Assembly (NCBI GenBank): GCA_964019415.1
Contig: OZ025880.1
Span: forward strand, 4,270,813-4,334,812
Origin: Ianthella basta
Taxonomy: Eukaryota; Porifera; Demospongiae; Verongiida; Ianthellidae
Length of the DNA: 64,000 nt
Direction of reading: 5' to 3'
The notes beneath the pieces are model-generated. The model made no database searches and was not told the DNA's origin. It saw nothing but the letters and a program-made list of their open reading frames with translations. The translations under genes were made by a program, and so were the position numbers. Positions 38,501 through 48,857 of the stretch are shown here, piece by piece (positions within the stretch are counted from its first letter, which is position 1; each line of letters starts with the position of its first letter).

Positions 38501-41220
38501 GTGTAGCTAGAGTGGTAGCTAGCACTAGCTACTGTACCACTCTAGCTACACACGTAGGAAGCGTGCCCACCGTCGCACTTACCGACTTCGATAGTTCTGT
38601 TGTCCCCTATCGCCGTGCCCCAGGCGAGAAGAGAGAGGCGCGCTCTTCAGCAACATCCAAACGCTTCACTGACTTCTTGAAAACATGGATGCCGTCACAA
38701 CAACCCCCTGGGGTAGAATGCACCAAGAAGAGCAAGGAAATACTACGACGGGGGATAAAGCATCCTAGTTTATTTTAACCGGGGGGATACAAAATCGGAG
38801 GGATCGAATAAACCATGACACCAGATAGATAGGAGAAGGAGATGGTAGTAGATAGGGCGGAGGCTGGGAGAAGGGCTCTGGGAGCCTGTTTTCAAAGGTG
38901 TCGGGCAGAGATTGGTAATATGACAGTTGGTAGAATTAGGAAGTTAATGGGCTCGCTGATTGAGTCGACCTTGATGTATGGGGCTGAGATTTGGTGATGT
39001 AGTAGACATTTGGAAGCTATTGAGCAGGTTCAACTACGTGTCCTCCGAATGTTTTTTGGTGTGGGCACACTTCACCCCAAGACATCCCTATGGTTTGAAA
39101 TGGAGATGATGCCCTTGGTGTGGAAGGCGAAGATGCGGTGTGTGCAATTCTGGCTGAAGGTGATGAGTACTGAGGCATACGAGGGCAGGTTACTGAGGAA
39201 GATTGCTAGACACTCTGTGGGATGTGGTAAGGGTGCCTGGGTGAAGAGCATGGCTAAGTGTGTTGGTGACTTTGGGTGGAGTGGTATGGGAGTGGATGCG
39301 GTGAAGATTCTGTCTGATTCAGAGATTCAGGAGATGTTGGAGAGTGTTGCATGGAGGAGGGTGACGTCAATGATGAAAGAGGACATGGAAGACAAGCCAA
39401 AGCTGAGTGTACTCAGAGAGATTGCTGATCGTAAGCTAGAATCGAGCTGTGCATTGGTGAAGGTGAAGAGGGAGAGGACGATGTTAATGAAATTAAGAGG
39501 AGGTACAGCAGCATTTCAGAACAAGGTTGGGAGATGGCAAGGAGTGACAAGGGATGACAGAGTTTGCAGAGTGTCAGAGTGCAGAAGTTGAGGATGTCTG
39601 CCATTGGCTGCTACAATGCCCTGCCTGGGACCACATCAGACGGCCCCCGCTTACACAGCCTGGGATGGACATCTGGCCACAGGGGACCTCTATTAGGAAG
39701 CGGACTGCCATCATTCTGTACGCAGCTTGTACCAACACTAGTATTATGAAATGCATCAGATCCATGTGGTGTGCCCGTTTTGGTCTATGACTCTATTATT
39801 CATGTAACAACCTCCTTCACATGTCCATGTTCAGTCGTACCTTTGTGATAGTGCTACACTGGACCGATTTGTGTCCAAGCACCTCCTGGTGCAGTGCACT
39901 CTAATAATGATTGATTGATTGATAGTGACAAGTCGGATAGAAACGTCTGCAGCGTTGAAGAACATTTGTTCGTCTTTCTTGTCCACTACCTCCGGGCCTA
40001 GTGAGCTGTACGTTAGACATAAGGAAGTTTCGCGTTAGCTATTTGCACTGCAATTGCTTTCATGAACGTCCGCAAACCCGCGAAGATCACCTAACTTCAT
40101 TGTTGCTAATTTGACATCATAAAGCTACACAAGCTCACTTAACCGGAAGTGCCCTCTGTGTAATGGCCCCCTCTGCAACGTGCAGCACATGTCGTACTGC
40201 TGCCCAACAGCCATGACAGATGGCAGGTACACATGGCGCCATGACATGGTGCTCACCGCCCTACTCCCATTCTTGCAGAAGTTCAATCCAGAAGCCTCCG
40301 TCTATGCAGACCTGCCGGATCACAGGGCATGCGAATCTCCTCCAGCAACCATTTCCCCCACCATCATTGGGACCACTGCTCGGCCAGATCTCTTTATTGT
40401 GGATGGTAAATGTGCGACCATGTTGGAACTCACTGTGCCCTGGAACAACCTCACTAGCATCAAGAATGCTAGAGCTCGGAAGCAGGGGAAGACCAACTAC
40501 CAGCTTTTGGCTTCAGACCTATCCCTAACCCTGCCTAACCCTGCTCACAATCGAGATTGGCTGCTTAGGCCACTACACACACAAGGCCTATACGGCTCTA
40601 AGACTTGCTGCCCCCCAGAGCAAATTTTAAAGCCTCTGACAGACGTAAAGCCCTGACTGACGTGGCAAAAGCAGCCATCTCTGCATGGTAGCTACACAAT
40701 CTTTTCAGCCCACAAATCACCCTGGAACTTGGATGCCAGATGCCCAAATGGAGACTGAGCCCCAATTGACCACCAAATATGCCCATCAATCACTGTTTTC
40801 TTATGTTATGTTTAATGTATTGTTCACATGTAGCTAGCACTACCATCCCCTCACATATCCACGTATTACTTGCCTATAATTATATCCCCCAAATTGTATC
40901 CCCATACAGTCCGTTTGTTCCCTAAACCTATGTTTTCCCCACTTTGTCCCCTCTAGTTTTTTCTCCCCCTTATCTTGCCAGGGCTTTCTCTAGCAATGCA
41001 TTTTCTACTGCATAGCAACCTGTAACCCCGTGTTTGAGGTTCTAACCCCTTTTCTATCACACCATTATCACTGATTGTATACCCCTGTTTGAATAATGAT
41101 GTGGTCCCCCCTGTATACAGGCAAAGATTTATGTTCCTTACCAACTCTGATTACTTTGTTTTCACCTGTTGCAGCACCACTGACAAGAAGTGACAAGAGG
41201 ACCACAACTGCGTACTCCAT
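35586..41220 (-). CDS. Gene C: family member with long Thr/Pro-rich stalk and GPI-type tail (324 aa)
   Basis: Exons are 41142-41220 (signal peptide MEYAVVVLLSLLVSGAATG), 36606-37006 (domain), 36186-36252 and 35586-36013, totalling 975 nt with phases 1-0-1. The domain has CVYLRNGPD, CKNCLDLNC, LLPCH-type VLPCHDGNLN, LFSRQSDQSYSDSF and TIDNQGNGVSTQ. The last exon has VCFGS, then about 95 residues of Thr/Pro/Ala-rich repeats (PTTTSVGTP-like, a mucin-type O-glycosylated stalk by inference), then a hydrophobic GPI-type end (VWTIMLLAVLSFASLYY). Intron 1 holds two LINE insertions. An alternative first exon of identical design lies at 44677-44755, so this gene may have two promoters. Which one is used is not shown by sequence. 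Confidence 0.8.
37620..37945 (+). pseudogene. LINE reverse-transcriptase C-terminal relic
   Basis: A frame starting LLYGSKTWTLQ is followed by NKYEILRKVEDVMRMDW. It is similar to the LYGSETWT...MDRVRN tail of the LINE at 22841-23854 and is broken by several stops. It lies in intron 1 of gene C. Confidence 0.65.
38330..38820. repeat. Duplicated block P, copy 1
   Basis: This block matches 43630-43830 plus 44130-44425. It includes the fold-back 'ctacgtgtgtagctagagtgg' and a decayed signal-peptide exon at 38586-38662. Confidence 0.85.
38586..38662 (-). pseudogene. Decayed signal-peptide exon of the Cys-rich family
   Basis: On the minus strand one frame reads LSLLAWGTAIGDNRTIEVG and ends at a GTAAGT donor in the family phase, exactly as in real first exons. 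That frame meets a stop before any ATG, while the ATG present is one base out of frame. It is therefore a frameshifted copy or a non-coding relic. Confidence 0.6.
38831..39924 (+). mobile_element. 5'-truncated LINE (RT C-terminus and zinc-knuckle-like end), frameshifted
   Basis: The frame before 39010 reads VDRAEAGRRALGACFQRC and LIESTLMYGAEIW, then a stop. The frame 39010-39591 continues with EQVQLRVLRMFFGVG and a long C-terminal region. The end EVEDVCHWLLQCPAWDHIR (C...H...C pattern) is in another frame (39554-39790). The element ends in (TGAT)n. The orthologous empty site at about 44426 defines the insertion limits. It has no catalytic RT motif, so it is dead. Confidence 0.85.
40140..41110 (+). 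mobile_element. 3' fragment of a non-LTR element with restriction-like endonuclease (R2/NeSL-like)
   Basis: The frame 40153-40656 encodes a Cys/His cluster (CPLCNGPLCNVQHMSYCC), then YTWRHDMVLTALLPFL, then RPDLFIVDGKCATMLELTVPW. This is the layout of the CCHC plus PD-(D/E)XK endonuclease at the C-terminus of R2-type LINEs. The rest to 41110 is 3' UTR. The insertion is absent at the duplicate site (44639-44645). The RT domain is missing. Confidence 0.75.
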
Positions 41221-41409
41221 ACTGAAGTAGTCTATCTCGTCCACACTGGAGTGTGTGCATGCCACATACAGCAGTACTTCTAGCTATAGTTATAGATATC
41301 AATGTTAAGCTTGTGTGTAAAGTAGGAAATACTGTAAGTCATTGTGTCATGTTCCTTGCTTATCAGTTTGCCCTCTATTTGCACTTATCTGTAGCCTAAG
41401 CAGGCCCGT

Positions 41410-41465
41410 ACGCAGGGGGGGGGGGCGGGGATTTGAAAGACCCTTCCCCCCCCCCCCCCCCCACT
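41410..41465. repeat. Poly-G / poly-C pair
   Basis: A G run at about 41417-41431 and a C run at about 41446-41462 lie 15 bp apart and could form a hairpin or other non-B structure. Confidence 0.8.
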
Positions 41466-41835
41466 TGCCTAGGAGGCTTGCCTGAGAAGCAAATTCTATA
41501 ACATTTGGCTATACAGAATCTGAGTTGTACTGCTGTACGATAGTCTTACAATGGACAGTGCCACTCAAAATCCTATTAAGCTTTAAAAGACCAGTTTAAC
41601 TGCTAGCAAGCACAAGTTGGATACTCTCCTTGCGGACACCAGAATTGTGTTACATGTTAATCTATATGTTGAGTTCCACTTTGAGAGCAGAACCCCCCAC
41701 CCCTCCCCCAGTCTCAGAGCTGTGTACAGGCCTGCTCAGAAATTTCATGCTGCAGAGCCCCTGCATCCTACATTGCCACTTTTCTTGCTTCAAACCATGT
41801 ATTCATACGGCATCATTTCCATTCAGGCTTTACCC

Positions 41836-42517
41836 TAGCCTCGTTCCCAGGCCGTCCAAGTTAATTAGCGCGAGGGCGGAAAGGACGGCCTGGGAACCAC
41901 TGTTTGCGCATGCGCAAAGATTTTCCAGCAAATAACTAGCTCGTAAGAGCTTCAGCTCTAGTTATTTGCCTGCCTTGCCTTACAGAAGACGTACGGCAAG
42001 ACTGTCGGGATGAGCGCGGCTTCTGGAAGCTTCCTCGCTGTGGATATCCCTTTGCACTCGCATACGTAGCAGCTAGCAGGAATGGCTAAGCTTACAATAG
42101 CAGAGAAATGCTATTTTGGAACTAGACGGAGAGTCAGACAGGCTCACATGTATGCAATAGTCGGGGCACAACCTTACCGCGAGCCGTATTAGATCCAGAC
42201 GACGTTAGCGAGACTGCTTTGCTCCCGTCAGTCCCGTGCGCAGTGTGAAAATCACTGGCACCGCATATCGAAGCATCTCGGCAAACTGACTAACGTCGGT
42301 AATTTTCTACCCAAACTGGACCGGTTCCGACTGTTCTGAGCGTTTCCCAGCTGTCCATTTCATGGTTCACCTATACTCTTCTACACGTAGATTACGGAAA
42401 CATATACGATGTTTTCCGGAGCCCTCCAGTTGGGGGGGGGGGCGCGGGAACAGTGGTGCCCAGGCCGTCCTTTCCGCCCCCGCGCTAATTAACTTGGACG
42501 GCCTGGGAACGAGGCTA
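41836..42517. mobile_element. 682-bp TIR element with 9-bp TSD (Mutator-like, non-autonomous)
   Basis: The ends TAGCCTCGTTCCCAGGCCGT and its inverse extend over roughly 60 bp. GCTTTACCC flanks both sides (41827-41835 and 42518-42526). A 9-bp TSD with long TIRs fits a MULE-type MITE. No transposase frame is visible. Confidence 0.82.
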
Positions 42518-42599
42518 GCTTTACCCCCCCACACACCTAACATGATTACAACCATTTACCATTTCAGGGCCTATTATATATTTATGGTGTTCAGTTTTA

Positions 42600-43080
42600 T
42601 GTATTCATATGGCGTAATTTCCATTCAGGTTCCCCCCCCCCCCCCCCCCCACACACCACACACACACGCACGTACACCTAGGTTGCCTTGCTTATGATCA
42701 GTTCCTTTCTCATCATCACCCATAGCTACTTCAAGACGTCTCTATAAGTAAGTATTATGATTGTCAATGTTAGCCCATCCTCACTGCATCCTCACTTAGT
42801 CTCTTAATTGACATGACTTGCACTCACCCCTGCCCACATCAGTCAATGTAATATTAGTGCTAACAAACACCCTACACCTCAGTCATTCATATGGCGTAGT
42901 TTCCATTCAGGTTTCACCCCCCCCCCCCCCCCACACACACACACCTTACATGATTACAACCATTCACTATTGTCAGTGCCTATTATTTATTATGGTGTTC
43001 AGTTGTATGTATTCATCATATGGTGTAACTTCCATTCAGGTTTTACCCCCCCCCCCCCCCCCCCCCCCCACACACACACA
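42600..43080. repeat. Tandem block with poly-C/(CA)n compound tracts
   Basis: The phrase 'ttccattcaggttttaccc' is followed by poly-C then CACA three times (C runs near 42632-42650, 42916-42932 and 43046-43069). Older copies lie at 38208 and 41816. Confidence 0.85.
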
Positions 43081-43477
43081 CTTAAGTTGCCTTGCTCATG
43101 ACCAGTTCCTTTCTCATCAATACCTACAGCTTCTTCAAGACGTCTCTATAAGTAAGTATTATGATTGTCAATCTCATCCTCACTGCATCCTCACTGCATC
43201 CTCACTCAGTCTCTTGCACTTGCCCCTGCTCACATCAGTCCATGTAATGCTAGTAAACACCCTCAATCACTGGGTTACTTAGCTTACTCATCATCATATT
43301 TCTTCTCAGTATAGGCTATGTTAACAGACTCCGCATGCAAGCCTATAGTCTGGCTTGGTCCCTCCGTTTACACATACTCCTGCTTATACAAAGACTCAAA
43401 CACAGCACACACCAATGCGCAAACACACAAACAAGTGCACATGCATGTATGCACATACACAAACACACACACACACA

Positions 43478-43478
43478 G

Positions 43479-43555
<77 letters not shown>

Positions 43556-44062
43556 CACACGCACACGCGCGCGCGCGCGCACACACATACACATAGACAC
43601 ACGCGCGCGCGCACGCACGCACGCACACATGACTGATGGTTACAGTAGCTACATTTGGACACAATTTCGGTGAACAAAGGAAACTGTAGCTCGGTGCTTA
43701 GAGAGCAAGTGGTCACGTATACGTAGTAAGAGGTTAAATTGTTTTTATGACTTTGCAAGCCATGGTTAGCTATGTACAGTCTATTGCTTGCCAGCGTAGG
43801 CTACGTGTGTAGCTAGAATGGTAGCTTAGCTACCATTCTAAGCAATAGACTGTACATAGCTTACCATGGCTTGCAAAGTCATAAAAAACAATTTAACCTC
43901 TTACTACGTATACGTGACCACTTGCTCTCTAAGCACCGAGCTACAGTTTCCTTTGTTCACCGAAATTGTGTCCAAATGTAGCTACTGTAACCATCAGTCA
44001 TGTGTGCGTGCGTGCGCGCGCGCGCGTGTGTCTATGTGTATGTGTGCGCGCGCGCGCGTGTG

Positions 44063-44122
<60 letters not shown>
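43478..44122. repeat. Near-perfect palindrome of about 645 bp
   Basis: The left arm runs from the (CA)n/(CG)n tract through 'actgatggttacagtagc' to about 43826. The right arm returns the whole series inverted from about 43835 to the (TG)n tract ending near 44122. About 24 bp next to the centre (43789-43812) is present only in the left arm. Related block 38330-38545 lacks the long inversion. Confidence 0.93.
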
Positions 44123-44127
<5 letters not shown>

Positions 44128-44167
44128 ACTCTAGCTACACACGTAGAAAGCGTGCCCACCGTCGCAC

Positions 44168-44247
44168 TTACCGACTTCGATAGTTTTGTTGTCCCCTATC
44201 GCCGTGCCCCAGGCGAGAAGAGAGAGGCGCGCTCGTCAGCAACATGA
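44168..44247 (-). pseudogene. Second decayed signal-peptide exon
   Basis: It duplicates 38586-38662: LSLLAWGTAIGDNKTIEVG precedes a GTAAGT donor, but in-frame stops precede that frame and the available ATG codons are out of frame. Confidence 0.6.
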
Positions 44248-44676
44248 TCATCCAAACGCTTCACTAACTTCTTGAAAACATGGATGTCGTCACAACAACC
44301 CCCTGGGGTAGAATGCACCAAGAAGAGCAAGAAAATACTACGTCGGGGGATAAAGCATCCTAGTTTATTTTAACCGGGGGGATACAAAATCGGAGGGATC
44401 GAATAAACCATGACACCGGATAGATTGTGACAAGTCGGATAGAAACGTCTGCAGCGTTGAAGAACATTTGTTCGTCTTTCGTATCCACTACCCCTAGGCC
44501 TAGTGAGCTGTACGTTAGACATAAGGAATTTTCGCGTTAGCTATCTGCATTGTAATTGCTTTCGCGAACGTCCGCAAACCCGCGAAGATCACCTAACTTT
44601 ATTGTTGCTAATTTGACACATCATAAAGCTACACAAGCTCACTACCTGTATACGGGCAAAGATTTATGTTCCTTAC

Positions 44677-44755
44677 CAACTCTGATTACTTTGTTTTCGC
44701 CGGTTGCAGCGCCACTGGCAAGAAGTGACACGAGGACCACAACTGCGTACTCCAT
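44677..44755 (-). CDS. Intact signal-peptide exon: alternative first exon of gene C or orphan
   Basis: This 79-nt exon encodes MEYAVVVLVSLLASGAATG plus the standard end, with a GTAAGG donor in phase 1. It is almost identical to the first exon of gene C at 41142-41220, because the block around both was duplicated. No second domain exon lies between it and gene C, so if used it must splice to gene C's exon 2 (36606-37006). Confidence 0.6.
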
Positions 44756-44881
44756 ACTGAAGTAGTCTATCTCGTCCACACTGGAGTGTGTGCATGCCAC
44801 AGCAGTACTTGTAGCTATAGTAATTGATATCAATGTGAAACTTGGGTGTAAAGTGGGAAATACTGTAACTCGTTGTGTATA

Positions 44882-45209
44882 CAGGGGTTTCACAGTTTCT
44901 AGTCCCGTCGACATTTAGTCTCGCGTAGCCAGACCGCCATCTTTGCTCAGACCCCGCCTTCGCTATGGCGGTCTGGCTACGCGAGACTACAGCGGCTTTA
45001 TGCAACCTTGCAATAGTTCCTTGGATACGAACAGGGTGCCCATGGTGTGGGAACGGTTGCATAATCCCCTGAATCGACATTTGCACCCACACTGGGCTTT
45101 ACCCGTCAGCACACGCACGTGAGAATGTGAGGGGAATTCCATAATACCTTACATGATTGAGTGCAGACGGCAAATGTCAATCGGGACTATAGAAACCGTG
45201 AAACCGCTG
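44882..45209. mobile_element. Tc1/mariner-type MITE with nested fold-backs
   Basis: TA flanks the element (44880-44881 and 45210-45211). Ends such as 'gtttcacagtttctagtccc' are inverted at the far side. It contains a nested 72-bp hairpin (44917-44988, 24-bp arms ending TCTCGCG) and a fragment like the inner part of the 1207-bp element. Confidence 0.8.
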
Positions 45210-45449
45210 TATAACCAAGGAGTAGGTAGTTGTAATAACTTTGTCAACAAGCAATTACATCATACATTTATTAGCCTAAGAGTATAAAATATAATATCGA
45301 ACGTCAACAGGATGTGGAATGGAAACTGTAGCTAGGTGGATGTTCATTATAATATAGTTTACTGCTGTGGTTACTGTTAGCTATCTGACTATCATAGCTA
45401 CTATGTAATAATATATTCCTTGTGCTTACCTGCATGCCTTTAGCTATTG

Positions 45450-45499
45450 TCTCGCGCACCAGACCCCCTGGCCTACGGTAGGTGGTCTGGTGCGCGAGA
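45450..45499. repeat. Small fold-back with TCTCGCG ends
   Basis: The 16-bp arms tctcgcgcaccagacc and their inverse enclose 18 bp. Its ends resemble those of the hairpin at 44917-44988, indicating a small family. Confidence 0.8.
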
Positions 45500-46308
45500 T
45501 GGCCTTTAATTATATGAACCAAAAGAGTAGTCCTTTTTAACGACGCTTTTACTTGTAATTATTATGATAGAACCCCTTAAAAGAATAGAGGATCTCATAT
45601 AACTGCATTAATCTATTCTCCTTGTTGAATGTACTAGCTGTTGCAATGGACTTGTATGAGTGTGTATGCAACTGCAGTGCTGCTAAATTTTAAGCTTACA
45701 CTGAAAGGTATTCAGGTATTGGAGAAGGAAAGGCAATGATAACAAACAATGACGTCAGCATAATTATAAAAAGAATATTTCAGACCTTCAACAGATGACT
45801 CAACATGCTAAGGAGATTCATAACATTTGGGTTCAGGGTTAGGGTTGGGTTAGCTATGAATTTCATTGCATGGTTGCAATCATGAATCTTATTACCTGTA
45901 GAGCTAGATTACTGCTGCATGCTGAGGTTCTAATATTTAATAGCAAACTTAATGGCCAGGAGGTGTGAGCAAGGCTGCCACAGTAATGTAGGCTAGCCTC
46001 CCTCTGACACTGCAATGGACTCAATCATATGATTACAGGCTATGACTTGGCTTTGAGTTTTTCACGCTTTCATTGTAGAGATCTGCCGTCACTTATATAA
46101 TTATATCTGTCATGCACAGTGACCTTCACTCAAGTTGCTGAGTTGAAGTTGTGCACACAGTCTCTTTGTACAGTGCATTAACATGAAATGTATACATGTA
46201 GCCCTTTTGTCACTTCACACCATGCAGTGCTGCAATTGGTAAAAAGAGGTATACTAAAGTACAGATAAGCTGTAAGTACTCTTTGCTCATGTGCACGCAG
46301 GTAGTGTA

Positions 46309-46507
46309 CAGTGGTTTCACGATTTCTAGTCCCAATTGACATTTGTGCATTGCACTCGATCACATGAGTAAAGTATTGGAAGGATAGGTTCACATGGGAT
46401 AAGCACGTGCTTCAATCTACGTGTGAGCCTATCGTTTTAATACTTTACTTACATGATAGAGTGCAATGTGCAAATGTCAATTGGGACTAGAAATTGTGAA
46501 ACCACTG
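46309..46507. mobile_element. Tc1/mariner-type MITE, 199 bp, TA target duplication
   Basis: TA lies at 46307-46308 and 46508-46509. The inverted ends start CAGTGGTTTCAC and extend about 38 bp (atttctagtcccaattgac). This is the uninterrupted form of 44882-45209. Confidence 0.88.
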
Positions 46508-46774
46508 TAGGAGATGTTTACCAGACGGCAGCACGCACAGTGACAACATTAACAGTAGGCTAAAATTCCTTTTCACTTTCAACACACGTAATTCTTTTCT
46601 AATGAATGTATGACGTCATTGCTTGTTACCATTGGCTTTCCCCTCCTTAGTTCCATATACACATACAGCTGATTGCTTCCTGCTCTACACTTGAAATTCA
46701 AGATCAGGACAACATGCTGTCTGTACAAAAGCTGCAGTCGAATATACAAAGTCCAATTGAAACAGCGTAATAGC

Positions 46775-48186
46775 ATGGAGTACACAGTTGTGGTCCTCTT
46801 GTCTATTCTCACTGCTGGCTCTGCAGTGGGCACAAACACTGCTATCAAAGTCGGTAAGGGATCTCTTTGAATACGTATACAAATGCAATGTGGAGAATAT
46901 ATACATTCTGGCTATAGTTGGCAGCATACACACCAGTTATGTATTTTGTTCTGATGTGTGTTATTGCAGTGAACATCCAGGATGTGTGTGCAGCTGTAAG
47001 CGATGTCAGCCAACACATTGAGACAAGTCTGCCTGAGAGCAAGTGCATGTATTCGGTGAATGCTTCCAATGCCTGCAAGAACTGTTTGGACCTGAACTGT
47101 TCTATTGTAGTCCGATACTATGGTTTCAGGGTTGCCCTTACATCAGAAGTCAGAGTGTTGCCGTGCCACAATGGCAACTTAGACAGTCCCATGCACGCCT
47201 TTGCTAGCCGAATTTTAGATGAGAATGGCCGAGAACTCTTTGAGAGGCAGTCTATCCAGTCCTTTGATGACAGATTTGAAGTCAGCATCCGCGCATTCAT
47301 TTTTACTTTTTCAGTGCCGGTGGATGTATCAGTCATGATTGACAATCAAGGGGATGGTATCTTTGTTCAGGTAGGCATATAGTATATAAGCTCTTATGGG
47401 GAAACACTGCATGGATGTAGACAGTATAGTAGCTGGTAGTAGGCAGTTTTGAATGTAGTTTGACTTTGTGTCCCTAGCTCAGACATTATGGAAATGATCA
47501 TAAGCAAATTTTAAGCTAGAGTCTATCAACACGTACAATGGTGTGTTATGCATTGTATTCTAAATGTCAAATGCAGTGAAGTGAGTGAATGCAGTAAACG
47601 GCTTTCACTCATTCTTGAGTAAATTTAGAGTACACTGAGTTTTATATATTAGTCAGAATTCAGTGTTTCTTAACTCCTGGGGATTCTTTTATCTATGGCC
47701 ATGTACTGTAGACGATAGAATGAATGATTCATCTTTCAGTAAGAATAATACCCATGTATATATATACAACTTCGACAAGAGTCAGTGTGCGAATTCAGTC
47801 AATTTCAACTCATCTTCTTAAATTACTATCATATACATGTGCTGTATTCTTTCTATTGCATTTTTGTTGCAGGTAGATACATTGGTTTATGGCTCTCGAT
47901 ATGTTGTTTTCCCACCGAAATTTATACCAATAAAGTGCTGTAAGTGGATGGACATAATATTGACTTGCGTACAACTATCTGCATATAATTATATATGGAC
48001 TATAGGCTGTATAATTATGCATAATTATACATGCATGTGTATTACTATACAACTGCAACTAAAGTCCCTCTATATAATATTATATGGATTCCAGAGGTCC
48101 AGAGAATGTGCATTATGCTAATCTTGTTGTCTTCCCCTGCAGCCATGGTGAATACATCTGAGTGCTTTCCCAGCAGTCATAAGTAG
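46775..48186 (+). CDS. Gene E: family member on the opposite strand, lacking the membrane anchor (196 aa)
   Basis: Exons are 46775-46853, 46970-47370, 47873-47939 and 48143-48186 (591 nt, phases 1-0-1). The signal peptide is MEYTVVVLLSILTAGSAVG. The domain has NIQDVCAAVSDVSQHIE, CMYSVNASN, CKNCLDLNC, VLPCHNGNLD, LFERQSIQSFDDRF and MIDNQGDGIFVQ. Exon 3 encodes VVFPPKFIPIKC. The last exon keeps the NTSECF equivalent but stops four codons after the serines, with no stalk and no hydrophobic end. The product is predicted to be secreted rather than anchored. It is the most diverged member and the only one on the plus strand. Introns are much shorter than in its relatives. Confidence 0.85.
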
Positions 48187-48857
48187 AGACATACACCAGA
48201 ACACAACCAAATGCACAAACCCCAACATTAATTATATTACAGTATCCAAATTTAGTGATACAATCTTGCAGTACTAACTAGAGTTAAGTGTGCATGCATA
48301 TGACTGCGTATACAAGGACACCTTATACCTGTTACTGTATAATGTTAGTAATCATTGCTATGTAGATGATCACGATTCTTTATGGTAGAACTTACTGCAT
48401 GCTTCTGGTTCCAGACAATAACTTGTATGACATTGTTTTATAATTATAAGATTTACAGTTTGCTTCCATGGCATGGCTAATCTTTATATATATAGGCTTG
48501 CATGACCTTGAGTGTGGGCCTTGGAACAGCCAGTAACAACAATTGAGAAGTGTAGAACATTATTATATAGACACCAACATGGATGATCAGTTGCCACACC
48601 AATTCCAGAAGTACAGCATATGTACAAAAGCAAACTTCTAAGCATGATTCCAGTCAATCACGTAAAAATTGTGTATAAAATGAATAACGAAGACTCCAAC
48701 ACACTTGCATGTACGTACTGAGTCAACATGTACGTATGCACAATCCTGTTACTATAATATGACTTGCAATTGATACAGTTGAAGCTATCACTGTGTTTGT
48801 GTAGGCCTATAATATGCACAACTGTCCTAGTGACTAAAGGATCAATGCTGTGTAATT
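48187..48857. other. Convergent intergenic region between genes E and F
   Basis: This AT-rich stretch holds the 3' ends of two converging genes. I see no further gene. Confidence 0.5.
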
